A DNA stretch of 64,000 nucleotides from Opitutia bacterium (GCA_947442255.1 CANEVO010000007.1:1-64000); one strand, 5' to 3'; positions 10,420-21,921 are shown, counted from the first letter of the stretch. A program made the numbers and translations. The notes: a model not told the origin generated them from the letters alone.

Positions 10420-12228
10420 ATGCTGCCCCACCTCGCTTTCCTCGGCGGCGTCGATCCCTGGATCTTCGCCTTCTCGTTCGTCACCGTGGTCGCCACCATT
10501 GGCATGGGCTTCTGGTCGGCTAGGAGTTCGAAGACCGCCAGTGACTTTTTCGTCGCCGGCCGCTCGGTCTCAGTCGGCTGGAACGCCTCCGCCATCTCCG
10601 GCGAATACCTGTCCGCCGCCTCGTTCATGGGTGTCGCCGGCATGGTGATGTCGAGCGGCTACGATGCATTGTGGTATCCCGTCTGTTACGCCTGCGGCTA
10701 CCTCTTCCTGCTCCTCTTCATCGCCGGGCCACTGCGCCGGTTCGGAGCTTACACGATCCCGGATTTTGCTGAGGGCCGGTTCGATTCGCCGCTCTTCCGC
10801 AAGATCGCCGTCTGCTTCGTTCTCTTCATCGGCTTTTTCTACACGATGCCGCAGATGAAGGGCGCCGGCGTGACGCTGGCCTACATCTTCCCCGGCATTC
10901 CCTACTGGGCCGGCGTGGTGCTCGTCGGCGCGGTGATCACCTTCAACGTCGCCCTCGGCGGTATGAAGGGCATCACGCTCGTTCAGGCCTTTCAGTATTG
11001 GATCAAGATGTTCGCCATCAGTGTGCCGGTCTTCGTGTTGATGGCCGTCTTCGGGTTCTACAACAGCCACGTGGGCGCCAACGTCGCCCCCGGCGAAACG
11101 CCCGCGGCCACCAGCACCTCCACAGTCGAGCGCAAGCCCCTCGTCGAAAAGGCCCCGAAGGACACCGCCTGGCTCGCGCCGTTCGGTCCGCTCACGACCA
11201 AGGCCGTCAACGCCGCCGCCGCCGCCCTCCCCGCTGAGCAACGCGCCGCCTATCTTGCCGAGCACCAGAAACCCTACTCCCTGCTCTACACCTATTCGCT
11301 GATCATGGCGCTGGTGTGCGGCACCGCGGGACTGCCCCACATCCTGGTCCGTTTCTACACCAATCCGGACGGCGTCGCCGCCAAGCGCACCACGATGTGG
11401 GTGATGATTCTCATCGGCGTCTTTTACGTGTTTCCGCCGATTTTCGGCGTGATCGGTCGCGACCTCATGCCCGAACTGTATTCGGGTGTGGGCGCCAAGG
11501 GCACCGACAAGGTGGTGCTCGAACTGCCGACCCTGGTCGGGCAGAAATTCGGCGTGCTCGGCTCGATCCTGAGCGGCATCACCTGCGCGGGGGCGTTTGC
11601 GGCGTTTATGAGCACGTTCAGCGGCCTGCTGGTCTCGATGACCGGCGCGCTTGCCCACGATGTGTACGGCCGGATGCTGCGGCCGAAGGCCAGTTCGGCG
11701 GAGCGTCTCACCGCGTTCAAGTTTTCCGCCGTGATCGTCGGCGGCGTCGCCATAACGCTGGGCTGTTTCGTCGAGCCGCTGGAGATCAACTTCATGGTCG
11801 GCCAGGCCTTCGCGATCGCGGCGGCCAGTTATTTCCCGCTGCTGTTCATGAGCGTCTGGTGGCGCGGCATGACCATGAAGGGCGCCGCGGCCGGCATGCT
11901 CGTCGGCGGTCTGCTCGCCCTGGGGGCGGCGACGCTCACCAATCTCGCGACGCTCGCCCTCGACAAGGGCCCGATGGGGAAGATCTTCGCGGGCTTCTCG
12001 CCCATGAATAACTTCTGGGCCGCTCATCCGCTGCTGCGCATCCTGTGCGAACAGCCCGCGATCTGGACGGTGCCGCTCGCGATCCTCCTGATGATCTTCG
12101 TTTCGAAGGCGACGTCGACCGAAGTGCCGGAAGACGTCCGCATGAAGATGCTCGTCCTGCACGCACCGGAGAAGCTCGGGCTGAAGCAGGAATACATTCA
12201 GGAGCATCAGGCCGGCACGGGGCACTGA
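10420..12228 (+). CDS. sodium:solute symporter, cation/acetate (ActP-like) type
   Basis: Inner-membrane SSS-family symporter of 602 residues with 13 or more predicted helices, expected to import acetate or another short carboxylate with sodium. Family signatures are DFFVAGRSVSVGWNASAIS near the N-terminus and GGMKGITLVQAFQYW in the middle. A soluble insert of ~80 residues (about 225-305, Ala/Pro/Thr-rich) separates two helices and makes it longer than E. coli ActP. An AAAGGAG ribosome site overlaps the end of the DUF485 gene and fixes the start at 10420. A strong terminator follows at 12264-12298, so the pair forms one unit. Acetate specificity is inferred from family and partner, not from residues. 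Confidence 0.9.
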   Translation: MLPHLAFLGGVDPWIFAFSFVTVVATIGMGFWSARSSKTASDFFVAGRSVSVGWNASAISGEYLSAASFMGVAGMVMSSGYDALWYPVCYACGYLFLLLFIAGPLRRFGAYTIPDFAEGRFDSPLFRKIAVCFVLFIGFFYTMPQMKGAGVTLAYIFPGIPYWAGVVLVGAVITFNVALGGMKGITLVQAFQYWIKMFAISVPVFVLMAVFGFYNSHVGANVAPGETPAATSTSTVERKPLVEKAPKDTAWLAPFGPLTTKAVNAAAAALPAEQRAAYLAEHQKPYSLLYTYSLIMALVCGTAGLPHILVRFYTNPDGVAAKRTTMWVMILIGVFYVFPPIFGVIGRDLMPELYSGVGAKGTDKVVLELPTLVGQKFGVLGSILSGITCAGAFAAFMSTFSGLLVSMTGALAHDVYGRMLRPKASSAERLTAFKFSAVIVGGVAITLGCFVEPLEINFMVGQAFAIAAASYFPLLFMSVWWRGMTMKGAAAGMLVGGLLALGAATLTNLATLALDKGPMGKIFAGFSPMNNFWAAHPLLRILCEQPAIWTVPLAILLMIFVSKATSTEVPEDVRMKMLVLHAPEKLGLKQEYIQEHQAGTGH

Positions 12229-12263
12229 GCAACGCGGGGGCACGCCGACCGGCCGGCAAATCC

Positions 12264-12298
12264 AAATGCCCCGGAGCCAGCTCCGGGGCATTTTTTTT
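12264..12298 (+). terminator. rho-independent terminator of the symporter operon
   Basis: An 11-bp perfect stem (ATGCCCCGGAG / CTCCGGGGCAT) with a CCAG loop is followed by eight T residues. It lies 36 bases after the symporter stop. The clearest intrinsic terminator in the first 20 kb. Confidence 0.92.
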
Positions 12299-12384
12299 AA
12301 CTCCCGCGATTGTCGCGATTTCGATTCCCGTAGAGCAGGGAACGGACTCGCCGCCGCTCAATTCGCCCGCCGGTTTCCCGCCGC

Positions 12385-13404
12385 CTAGGCGGTGGCGGCC
12401 GTCACTGTCTCCCGCTTGAGCCCGCGGTTCATCAAGGCCGCGAGTGCCGCCGCCGGCTGCTTACCCTCGTAAAGAATGGCATGCACCTCGTGCAGAATCG
12501 GAGCGTCGATGTTTTTTTCCGCACACAACCCCGCGAACGACTCCGTGGTCTTGTAGCCCTCGACCACGGTCTTGCGGTGCGCGATCAACTCCGACGCGGA
12601 ACGGCCCTCGCCGATCTGCTGGCCAAACTCGCGGTTGCGGCTCCACGCCCCGTGGCAGGTGGCCACCAGATCGCCGAAGCCACTGAGACCGTAGAAGGTT
12701 TCCGGCCGGGCGCCCAGTGATCCGCCGACTCGAACCATTTCGGCTAGCGCGCGAGTGAGCAGCGCCGCCTTCGTGTTGTCGCCGAGCCGCAGGCCTTCGC
12801 AGCAACCCGCCGCGATCGCGTAGATGTTTTTGAGGCAGCCGCCGAACTCGACGCCGGGCAGATCCTCGCTGGTGTAGACCCGCAAGGTAGGCCCGCTGAT
12901 GGCCGCCTGCACCGCCGGGACGCAGGCCGCAGCCCGGTCCACCGCCAGCACCATCGCGGCGGGCAAGCCGCGCGCGACTTCACCGGCGTTGGTCGGTCCG
13001 GCGAGGGCACCGACCACCAGCCCGGGCAGGGTCTCGGCGATCACCTGCGACGGACGCAGGTGAGTGCCAAGCTCCAGGCCCTTGGCGAGACTCACCAGTA
13101 GGTTCACCCTCGACCAGCCGGGCAGGGCCGCGCGCACGCGGAGGCCGGTCTCGCGCAACGCCTGCGTCGGGCACGCGAACACCAGCACCCCGGCGGCCGC
13201 GAGCGCCGATTCCAAATCGGCACTGATGGTCAACGCCACGGGCAAATCGATACCGGGAAGGTAATCCCGGTTTTCCCGGCTCGCCGCGAGGATTTCGGCC
13301 TGCCCGCTCCGCCGCGGCACCAGCGTGACCGCCTGGCCGGCCCGCACGAGGTGCAGCGCGAACGCCGTGCCCCAAGCCCCGGCTCCGACGACGACGAAGT
13401 TCAT
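12385..13404 (-). CDS. gpsA: glycerol-3-phosphate dehydrogenase [NAD(P)+]
   Basis: Cytoplasmic enzyme reducing dihydroxyacetone phosphate to sn-glycerol-3-phosphate for phospholipid synthesis. 339 residues, typical length. The Rossmann motif GAGAWG is at residues 7-12. The second conserved block AGPTNAGEVARG and the catalytic-domain motifs EFGGCLKNIYAIAAG (with the catalytic Lys), GDNTKAALLTRALAEM and GLSGFGDLVATC are all present. In AGPTNAGEVARG the family usually has AGPSFA, a mild departure. It follows lysA on the same strand with a 101-base gap and may be read together with it. Confidence 0.97.
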   Translation of the reverse strand: MNFVVVGAGAWGTAFALHLVRAGQAVTLVPRRSGQAEILAASRENRDYLPGIDLPVALTISADLESALAAAGVLVFACPTQALRETGLRVRAALPGWSRVNLLVSLAKGLELGTHLRPSQVIAETLPGLVVGALAGPTNAGEVARGLPAAMVLAVDRAAACVPAVQAAISGPTLRVYTSEDLPGVEFGGCLKNIYAIAAGCCEGLRLGDNTKAALLTRALAEMVRVGGSLGARPETFYGLSGFGDLVATCHGAWSRNREFGQQIGEGRSASELIAHRKTVVEGYKTTESFAGLCAEKNIDAPILHEVHAILYEGKQPAAALAALMNRGLKRETVTAATA

Positions 13405-13505
13405 GCGCAGGACTAAACCAGAATTAAACGGATGTGGAACTCAAGAAATCGGGCGCCGGCCGGTTGGAAACTTGTCGTCGCCCGGAGCACCGGATTCGTT
13501 CCGCC

Positions 13506-14810
13506 CTACTTCAGAAATGCCGGGACCTTCTCGCCGGCGACGATCTGTTCGAAGGTCTCCCGCGCATTCACCAGTTCGAACGCGCTGCCCTTGACCAGAA
13601 CCTCCGCCGCCATCCCCCGCGTGTTGTAACGGCTGGCCATCGCATAACCGTAGGCCCCGGCGCTCATGAACGCGATCACTTCGCCCTCGCCCACCTCTTG
13701 GATCTGGCGGTCCTTCGCGAAACAGTCGCCGCTCTCGCAGATCGGCCCGACGACATCCGCCGTCAGGGCCGGTCGCGAGGAGTCACGGTGCACCGGCACG
13801 ATCTCGTGGTAGCTTTCGTACATCGCCGGGCGCACTAGGTCGTTCATCGCGGCATCGACGATCAGGAAATTCTTGCCCGCGCCCCGCTTCAGGTGCTCGA
13901 CCCGGGCCAGCAGAACGCCGGCATTGCCGACCATGAAGCGGCCGTGCTCGAGGAGAATCTTGAGGCCGAGCGGCTTCAACCTCGGGACGAGGGCCGCGCC
14001 GTAGGTTTCGGGCGTGAGGGGCCGCTTGTCCGCCGGCTGGCTGTCCCACCACGCCTGCTGACCGCTGGCCAAGGCATCGCGATAAGTGATGCCCATGCCC
14101 CCTCCGATCGAAAAATAGCTGATGCCGTACTTCGCCTTCAGTTCGGCGGCGAAGGGACCGACCTTCTCCACCGCCTCGACAAACGGACCGACCGAAGTGA
14201 GTTGGGAGCCAATGTGCATCTGCACGCCCTTGATCGCGAGGTGCGGGTATTTCGCGGCGGCTTCGTAGGCGGCGGCGGCATACTTGAGCGGAATGCCGAA
14301 CTTGTTGTCGCTTTTCCCGGTGGTGATTTTCGCGTGGGTGTGGGCGTCGACATCCGGGTTCACCCGGATGGCGATGGGCGCTTTGAGGCCGAGGGTGCCG
14401 GCGACGTGGTTGATGCGGGCCAGCTCCGGCTCGCTCTCGACGTGAAACGCGAAAATCCCGTTCTGCAGGGCGAGCTTGATCTCGGCTTCAGTCTTGCCGA
14501 CGCCGGCGAAAACACTCGTCCGCACCTCGGCGCCTGCGACGAGCACCCGGCGGATTTCACCGCCGCTCACGAGATCGAACCCGGCCCCGAGGTTCGCGAA
14601 ATGCCGAAGGACCCCGAGATTCGAGTTGGCCTTCATCGCATAGCACAGCTGCGCATCCAGCCCCGCCAGTCCGCGCTGCAGCCGGCGGAAATTATCCTCC
14701 ATAGTCGACGCGCTATAAACGTAGGTCGGCGTGCCGTAGAGCTTGGCAACCGCACCGAGATCAACCGACTCACAGTGCAGGTCGGAGCCCGAGTATTGGA
14801 AATGGTGCAT
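13506..14810 (-). CDS. lysA: diaminopimelate decarboxylase
   Basis: PLP enzyme for the last step of lysine synthesis, meso-diaminopimelate to lysine. 434 residues. The PLP lysine is Lys60 in CYAMKANSN. HIGSQ, the glycine loop FSIGGGMG, and the C-terminal GPICESGDCFAKDR plus GAYGYAMASRYN complete the fold III decarboxylase signature, including the Cys-Glu of the dimer active site. I start at the ATG at 14810 (MHHFQYSG); a start at 14867 would add 19 atypical residues. No clear Shine-Dalgarno site. Transcribed towards gpsA. Confidence 0.97.
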   Translation of the reverse strand: MHHFQYSGSDLHCESVDLGAVAKLYGTPTYVYSASTMEDNFRRLQRGLAGLDAQLCYAMKANSNLGVLRHFANLGAGFDLVSGGEIRRVLVAGAEVRTSVFAGVGKTEAEIKLALQNGIFAFHVESEPELARINHVAGTLGLKAPIAIRVNPDVDAHTHAKITTGKSDNKFGIPLKYAAAAYEAAAKYPHLAIKGVQMHIGSQLTSVGPFVEAVEKVGPFAAELKAKYGISYFSIGGGMGITYRDALASGQQAWWDSQPADKRPLTPETYGAALVPRLKPLGLKILLEHGRFMVGNAGVLLARVEHLKRGAGKNFLIVDAAMNDLVRPAMYESYHEIVPVHRDSSRPALTADVVGPICESGDCFAKDRQIQEVGEGEVIAFMSAGAYGYAMASRYNTRGMAAEVLVKGSAFELVNARETFEQIVAGEKVPAFLK

Positions 14811-14989
14811 GGGAAAAAATACGTGAAAGCCAGCAACGTAGCCGGTTTCGGATTGAAAAAACGACACTTAATTCGGATATCGGGCGCGTGTTGCGATTTT
14901 TACTCAACCTTTGCCACCGGTCGTCGCTGCGCTTCAGCCTGCGGCGCGATCCCCGGGGCCGGTTCCGGGATCCCCGGTTCGTGAGCTTC

Positions 14990-15142
14990 ATGACCCAGAC
15001 GAATCGCAAGTCACTCGACACCGATCTCCACGATGTCGTGCTGCGTGGCCGCAAGATGGCGCGAAACCTTTTCCGCCTCGGCCTCGCCGGCGGCTGCGCC
15101 TGGATCGTACTGGAGAGCGCCCGGGCGTTGTCGGTATTTTAA
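14990..15142 (+). CDS. small single-pass membrane protein
   Basis: A possible 50-residue protein starting MTQTNRKSLDTDLHDVVL. A basic middle (RGRKMARNLFRLG) precedes a hydrophobic C-terminal segment (LAGGCAWIVLESARALSVF). It sits in the gap between divergent lysA and the 3' end of the sdh operon. No family recognised. The frame extends upstream to 14888, but that part is Arg-rich and unconvincing. Support is limited to length, composition and location. Confidence 0.4.
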   Translation: MTQTNRKSLDTDLHDVVLRGRKMARNLFRLGLAGGCAWIVLESARALSVF

Positions 15143-15230
15143 TTTTCCGGCCACTGGCCCGCGCCCGGAAACGGACCGGTCGCGGACGAGAGACCCACGC
15201 GATAGCGCAGGTCGGACCGCACCCCGGAAA

Positions 15231-16043
15231 TCACCCCGCCCCGCCGCCGGTCGACTGCGACTCGGGCCGGAACGCCGCACGCCAGGTGGCCCCGAGATAG
15301 TCCCGGTTCATCCGCGCAATAAAATCGTGCGAGATCAGTTTCGGGCACGCCGCGCTGCATTCGTATTGGTTGGAGCAGTTGCCGAAGCCGAGCGCGTCCA
15401 TCGTCTCGACCATCGCGAGCACCCGCTTGTCCCGCTCGGCTTGGCCCTGAGGCAGCAGGCCGAGATGCCCGACCTTGGCCGCGACAAAGAGCATCGCGCT
15501 GGCATTCTTGCAGGCCGCCACGCACGCGCCGCAACCGATGCAGGTCGCCGCGTCCATTGCGAGATCGGCATCGGGCTTGGGCACGGGCAGGGAATTCGCC
15601 TCCGGGGCGGAACCGGCCCGCGCGGTGATGAAGCCGCCCGCCTGCTGGATCTTGTCGAACGCGCTGCGGTTGGTGACCAGATCCTTGACGACAGGAAATG
15701 CCTCGGCGCGGAACGGCTCGACGACGAGCACGTCGCCGTCCCGGAAACTGCGCATGTAAAGCTGGCAGGTGGCGATGCCCCGCCCCGGGCCGTGGGGCTT
15801 GCCATTGATCGTGCAGGAGCACGTGCCGCAGATGCCCTCGCGACAGTCGTGCGCGAAAGCGATGGGCTCCTCGCCCTTCGTGGTGAGTCCGTCGTTCACC
15901 ACGTCGAGCATCTCCAGAAAGGACATGTGCGGGCTGAGGCCCGTCGCGGCGTAGTCGACGAATTTGCCGGGCTGATTCGGGCCGGCCTGACGCCAGACGC
16001 GGAGCGTGATACTGAAAGGCTGAGTGGTGTTTTCGGCAACCAT
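15231..16043 (-). CDS. sdhB: succinate dehydrogenase iron-sulfur subunit
   Basis: Electron-transfer subunit of complex II, carrying the 2Fe-2S, 4Fe-4S and 3Fe-4S centres. 270 residues. The plant-type ferredoxin ligands are C67, C72, C75 (CREGICGTC) and the later C93. The two C-terminal cluster sets are [14 protein letters not shown] and [13 protein letters not shown]. Third gene of sdhC-sdhA-sdhB, 66 bases after sdhA. The C-terminus ends in a low-complexity STGGGAG. Sequence style resembles the SdhB of organisms with a single-cytochrome type B complex. Confidence 0.97.
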   Translation of the reverse strand: MVAENTTQPFSITLRVWRQAGPNQPGKFVDYAATGLSPHMSFLEMLDVVNDGLTTKGEEPIAFAHDCREGICGTCSCTINGKPHGPGRGIATCQLYMRSFRDGDVLVVEPFRAEAFPVVKDLVTNRSAFDKIQQAGGFITARAGSAPEANSLPVPKPDADLAMDAATCIGCGACVAACKNASAMLFVAAKVGHLGLLPQGQAERDKRVLAMVETMDALGFGNCSNQYECSAACPKLISHDFIARMNRDYLGATWRAAFRPESQSTGGGAG

Positions 16044-16109
16044 GACGAAGAGGGGATGGGAAGATGCGGGCGGGAATCCGGCGCGTTCAGTAGGGCAGGC
16101 GAACGTGCG

Positions 16110-18032
<1,923 letters not shown>

Positions 18033-18076
18033 GGGACGCGGCGCGAATTGGGTTGGAAGTTGGAAGAAAAGATTCC

Positions 18077-18847
18077 TCAGCGTCTCACGACCGCGACACT
18101 TGCCGGCCGCGGCTGCAACCGGCCCGCCAGCACGGCACCGGGGATGGTGAGATTAAAGAAGAAGTAGAGGGCGCAAAACACGACCGCGACTTTGCGCAGC
18201 CCACCGGCCCACCGGGACGACCGGAGGCCCAGGGTTTGAAACATGCTGTCGAAACCGTGAAGCAGGTGAAAACTTAGCAGACCGACGGCGACGATGTAAA
18301 AAAGGGCCACCACCGGATTCTGAAATCCGCGAATGACCATGGTGTGCACGTCGAGGACTTCAGTCCCCGCCTTGACGACCGGAAAGCCGGCGACGCGATA
18401 CTCGTCCTGCATCGTGTAGTGCTTGAGGTTCTCCTTGAACGTGGCGCTCTGCGCGGCGCCCCACGTGAAGTGGGCCAGGTGGTAAATCACGAACGCCAGC
18501 ACGACGTAGCCCGTGATCCGCATCCAACGCGAAGCCAGGGTCGCCCGGATCGTGTGCTGCACCGCGTAGGGCTCGGCGCCACGCGCCCGTTTGTTTTCCA
18601 GAGTCAGCACGGTCGCGGCCCAGATGTGCAGGAAAACACAAACTAGGAGACCGATGCGCGCCACCCACAGCAACGGCCCGAGTTGATGCAGGAACTGGGC
18701 ATAACCGTTGATATGGTCCGGGTGCTGAAAGACCTGCAGGTTGCCCACGAGGTGCCCGACGACGAAGGCGATCAGCAAAAGGCCCGTGACAGCCATGAGC
18801 ACCTTGCGGCCGATCGAGGAACGGAGGATGGATCCAACAAAATTCAT
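18077..18847 (-). CDS. sdhC: succinate dehydrogenase cytochrome b subunit
   Basis: Membrane anchor of complex II, 256 residues with five hydrophobic helices, of the fused type that needs no SdhD. Candidate haem-axial histidines are in [11 protein letters not shown] (helix 1), FLHIWAA (helix 2), YHLAHFTWG (helix 3) and FHLLHGFDS (helix 4). This is the diheme cytochrome b558 type known from Bacillus, Bacteroidetes and relatives; it transfers electrons to menaquinone or another quinone. First gene of the operon. Upstream a TATAAG stands about 90 bases before the start, but its -35 is poor. Confidence 0.94.
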   Translation of the reverse strand: MNFVGSILRSSIGRKVLMAVTGLLLIAFVVGHLVGNLQVFQHPDHINGYAQFLHQLGPLLWVARIGLLVCVFLHIWAATVLTLENKRARGAEPYAVQHTIRATLASRWMRITGYVVLAFVIYHLAHFTWGAAQSATFKENLKHYTMQDEYRVAGFPVVKAGTEVLDVHTMVIRGFQNPVVALFYIVAVGLLSFHLLHGFDSMFQTLGLRSSRWAGGLRKVAVVFCALYFFFNLTIPGAVLAGRLQPRPASVAVVRR

Positions 18848-19046
18848 CGCAGAAATTCGCGGTTGGGGAAGAGGCGAAGCGCAAAAATCGGGGAGCCACC
18901 CCGCGAAGTAAAGGCGCGGGCACGAGATATCACGCTTATAAGGGAGCCTAACCTTTTCCAGAAGGCATTATGCCCGCTCGCCTGCCCGCCACCCCTTCGC
19001 CGCTCGACTTTGAGGATGAGCCCACTCCCCACCGCCACTCCAAAGC

Positions 19047-20306
19047 TTATTTGGCCAGCGGCTTCAGCAGGGCAAATTTGCCGCTCGCCGCCGGCGCGAT
19101 GAACTTGCGGCGGAAGGCATTCACCCGTGCACCCGCACCGAGCATTTGCGCCAGCGCCGATTCCACCTCACCATGCACGGCCGTATGGTCGGCGACGTAG
19201 TGGAAGTCCCATCGGTTCTCGGCGGTCTGGATCAGGCAGTAGTGCCAACAAACAAAATTTGTCGGCAGGGCCCGGTCGACATCGCTCGGGGAGACGAGCG
19301 ATCCATCGGGCCGAAAATATAAGTTGCCCTCCCGCCCGAGCAGGCGGAATCCGGTTGGGAATTGTTGGACGATGTCACCGGTATGATACCGGAGGAGGGG
19401 CATCGCTTCGCGCCCCCGTGTCGTCACGTAAATCTGAAACACGCCCGGCAGCCCGGCCCGCCAGGGGACGAGTTCGATAAACGCGTTGGCGTCGATTACC
19501 TTCGAGTTGTCCTGAAAGGCATCGCCCACGAAGAGGTAACCCGCCTCGGTAGAGCCGTACAGATCGACCTGCTGCGCCGGAAAGACCTCGGCGATCTGCC
19601 GGCCGTGCTGCGCACTCGCCTTGCCGTAGGTCAGGATCACGGCCCGCAGGCTGGGCACGCGGGCGCCGCGCTTTTTCGCCGCCCGTGCCAGCAAGGCGAG
19701 ATAAACCGGCTCGCCCTCGAGCACCTCGGGCTGCGTAGCCTGTAATTCGAGCACGATCCGATCCCACTCCGTTTCGGGAAAAGCAAAGGGATCGCTCGAC
19801 AGATTCAGGTAGACCGTGCCGTCGAAATAGCGGTGAGGAAAGGGATGATCCTCGTAGGGGCAGAGGTTGCTCGAACAGCCTACTGGCGCCAGAACGCACT
19901 TCCGGCAGGGGCGACCCACAAACTGCCGCAAGACCGGCGAAGCGAGATAGGCGCGCTCGGTCTGCGCATTCCACCAGCCCTCCTCCATGATCACGGTCAT
20001 GGGCGACTGCGTCGTGCCCCCGGTGCTCTCGTATTCGAAACGCTTCGCCTGCAAGCCGCGCTCGATTTCGGCATAGTCGGAAAAAAATGCCTGATGTCCG
20101 CGCTTTACGATTTCGCTCTTCGAAAGAGCCGGAATTTCCCGGTAACACGACCACTGCAAGGGCTCCGAGTGCAGCGGGAACCGTTGTGCATACAACGGAC
20201 TGCGGGCATAGATTTTGCGTACCTCCTGCTCCAGCGGGGACGGGACGAAATCTCCGGTCGCAGCGCCGAGCAGCTCTGGAGTATTGGCAAACGTGGGTGC
20301 GGACAT
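19047..20306 (-). CDS. CapK/PaaK-like adenylate-forming family protein
   Basis: 419 residues resembling phenylacetate-CoA ligase and CapK proteins of the ANL superfamily. The nucleotide loop is YESTGGTTQSPM, followed by DLYGSTEAGYLFVG (motif A5-like) and RYHTGDI (motif A7). A lysine for the second adenylation half-reaction is not obvious in the short C-terminal region, which is typical of CapK-type members. A Cys cluster (PCRKCVLAPVGCSSNLC, about 140-156) is unusual. Its substrate is unknown; possibilities are an aryl or acyl acid for CoA or cell-surface attachment. The start is taken at MSAPT (20306); four residues could precede it. Transcribed after the Nudix gene. Confidence 0.72.
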   Translation of the reverse strand: MSAPTFANTPELLGAATGDFVPSPLEQEVRKIYARSPLYAQRFPLHSEPLQWSCYREIPALSKSEIVKRGHQAFFSDYAEIERGLQAKRFEYESTGGTTQSPMTVIMEEGWWNAQTERAYLASPVLRQFVGRPCRKCVLAPVGCSSNLCPYEDHPFPHRYFDGTVYLNLSSDPFAFPETEWDRIVLELQATQPEVLEGEPVYLALLARAAKKRGARVPSLRAVILTYGKASAQHGRQIAEVFPAQQVDLYGSTEAGYLFVGDAFQDNSKVIDANAFIELVPWRAGLPGVFQIYVTTRGREAMPLLRYHTGDIVQQFPTGFRLLGREGNLYFRPDGSLVSPSDVDRALPTNFVCWHYCLIQTAENRWDFHYVADHTAVHGEVESALAQMLGAGARVNAFRRKFIAPAASGKFALLKPLAK

Positions 20307-20435
20307 CAGCGGGAACAACGCAGCAAATCGAGCTACGGTACGAAGTCAAACGCCCGGGGCTACCGGCACCGACGAGCCGGACGAAGGCCGGGACAAGATA
20401 CCGACCTATTGCCGACCGCGCCCAACCCCACCGGA

Positions 20436-21002
20436 CTACGATGACATCCGGGCCCGCCAGTGGGGCTCGAACAAGAGCAAAGCGTTGAGCACCAGCCCGT
20501 GGGTGATACCGCCGGCGCGCGCCAGCGCCAAAACCTCCTCGACCGGGCGAAGGTTCACTTGAATTTCCTCGTCCGGATCCCACTCAACCGGATGGGCCTG
20601 CACCGCGTCCGCAACGAAGATGAAATGACATCGATTGGATTGGAACGCCGGGTTCGGATGCACCGCGCCCAGGCTCGCAACGAACGTGCCTGCATAACCG
20701 GTTTCCTCCTGCAGTTCGCGAAGACCCGCCACCACGGGATCTTCCCCCGCTTCCATGACTCCACCTGGAATTTCGAGGGAAAAATCGTCGATGCCGTAGC
20801 GAAACTGTCGCACGAGCACCAACTTTTGGTCGGGCGTAAGGGCGATCACGTTGACCCAATCCGGAGCCTGCACGACGACGAAATCACGCTCGGTGCCACG
20901 CACGGGATGGCGGTAGCGGGCGCTCACCACCTCGAAGATCCGCGTCTTCGTCTGGGGCGTCTGCCCGAGTTTTTTCCACCGCGCCGGTCCCGATGTGCTC
21001 AC
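20436..21002 (-). CDS. Nudix hydrolase, ADP-ribose pyrophosphatase-like
   Basis: Cytoplasmic pyrophosphohydrolase of 188 residues. The Nudix box is complete at residues 81-103, Gly-x5-Glu-x7-Arg-Glu-Leu-x-Glu-Glu-x-Gly-Tyr (core RELQEETGY). The preceding SLEIPGG and the upstream VRQFRYG are characteristic of ADP-ribose/NDP-sugar pyrophosphatases of the NudF/YqkG type. It begins just beyond the terminator of the LysM gene, so it is probably transcribed separately, and it ends 117 bases before the CapK-like gene starts. The substrate is inferred. Confidence 0.9.
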   Translation of the reverse strand: MSTSGPARWKKLGQTPQTKTRIFEVVSARYRHPVRGTERDFVVVQAPDWVNVIALTPDQKLVLVRQFRYGIDDFSLEIPGGVMEAGEDPVVAGLRELQEETGYAGTFVASLGAVHPNPAFQSNRCHFIFVADAVQAHPVEWDPDEEIQVNLRPVEEVLALARAGGITHGLVLNALLLFEPHWRARMSS

Positions 21003-21005
21003 TGT

Positions 21006-21042
21006 AAAAAAAATGCCTCCACGCCGGATCGGCGGGGAGGCA
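21006..21042 (-). terminator. rho-independent terminator after the LysM gene
   Basis: On the minus strand the sequence reads TGCCTCC-C-CGCCG, a three-base loop, CGGCG-T-GGAGGCA, then eight T residues. It begins 20 bases after the LysM gene stop and separates that gene from the Nudix gene. Confidence 0.9.
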
Positions 21043-21061
21043 GCAAAGGGTTGCCGAAAAA

Positions 21062-21574
21062 TTATTTCTTCGGGAGCTTGATCTTCTGGCCGACCTTGAG
21101 CTTCGAGGAATCGACGCCGGGGTTGACTGTCGCCATATCGGCGAGGCTGACACCCTGCGCGCGCGCGATTTTGGCGAAAGTATCGCCCGCCTTGATCACG
21201 TATTCACCGGGGCCGGCGACTGCCGGAGCGCCGCCTTTTTTGTCCGCGACGACGGGCTTCTTCTGCGTTTCCTCGATCTTGGTGATGGCACCCTGCAAAC
21301 GCGCGAGCTCGGGCCCGACCGTGTTGAAGGCTTCTTGGGTCGTGTCCCGGAGCTGCTTCACATCCTTCGCCGCTTTGTCCGACGCCGCAGCCGCGGCACT
21401 TGCTTGGGACTCGATGCCGTCGATCTTTTCGATTTTCGGCTGATGGTCTGCGACCGTCTTTTGCAGACTGGAGACTTTGACTGCAGCGAACGCGCCGAGC
21501 AGCAAGGCAATCACGCCGACGATGATGCCGCCGACAGGAAGCATGCTGTTATTTTCGCGAGAAATGGTATCCAT
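21062..21574 (-). CDS. LysM-domain membrane-anchored protein
   Basis: 170 residues. One transmembrane helix near the N-terminus (about 12-33, GGIIVGVIALLLGAFAAV) leaves the rest outside the cytoplasm. A coiled-coil region rich in Ala, Lys and Gln follows (about 38-100), then one C-terminal LysM domain: YVIKAGDTFAKIARAQGVS through LKVGQKIKLPKK. LysM binds N-acetylglucosamine-containing peptidoglycan, so the protein likely bridges inner membrane and cell wall. Start at 21574; upstream in-frame sequence runs into the tRNA-Pro gene and is not coding. A terminator follows. Confidence 0.9.
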   Translation of the reverse strand: MDTISRENNSMLPVGGIIVGVIALLLGAFAAVKVSSLQKTVADHQPKIEKIDGIESQASAAAAASDKAAKDVKQLRDTTQEAFNTVGPELARLQGAITKIEETQKKPVVADKKGGAPAVAGPGEYVIKAGDTFAKIARAQGVSLADMATVNPGVDSSKLKVGQKIKLPKK

Positions 21575-21844
21575 GGATAAAGGTTGGGAAAGGTGGGCAG
21601 GAGAATCGGATTCGCAGGGGGAGGCAAGAAGAGATTGGCGACCCCCTTGGGGCAGGGCCCAACTCCCCCGTTCGCAAAGACATGGCTCGGTTGAGGAGGC
21701 AACGAAAGCGAAGCCCAATCCATGGAGCCCCGTTCGCTCCGAACTTTCCCGATCGGATTCTAAGACGAAATATTTGAATCCTCCGAACCGACCGCTGCAA
21801 CGTTGACAAGGACTCGCAACTCCCAACGGTTCAGCGCCTGCACC

Positions 21845-21921
21845 CGGGGTGTAGCTTAGTCTGGTAGAGCGCCTGGTTTGGGACCAGGAGGTCGTAGGTT
21901 CGAATCCTATCGCCCCGACCA
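21845..21921 (+). tRNA. tRNA-Pro (anticodon TGG)
   Basis: A 77-base cloverleaf: acceptor CGGGGTG pairs with CGCCCCG (one G-T wobble), D arm GCTTAGTCTGGTAGAGC, anticodon stem CCTGG/CCAGG with loop TTTGGGA (anticodon TGG), T arm with GGTTCGAATCC, discriminator A, and encoded CCA. A TTGACA at 21803-21808 could be a -35 element. A truncated PEP-CTERM gene lies directly downstream. Confidence 0.97.

Noticed and set aside
10570..12291. A 573-codon minus-strand frame opposite the symporter
   Set aside because: Composition is typical of the antisense of a membrane protein in GC-rich DNA, and the symporter frame has clear family motifs.
12993..13050. Repeated CACCGGCG-type tracts as possible short repeats
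   Set aside because: They lie within gpsA codons and reflect GC-rich codon use.
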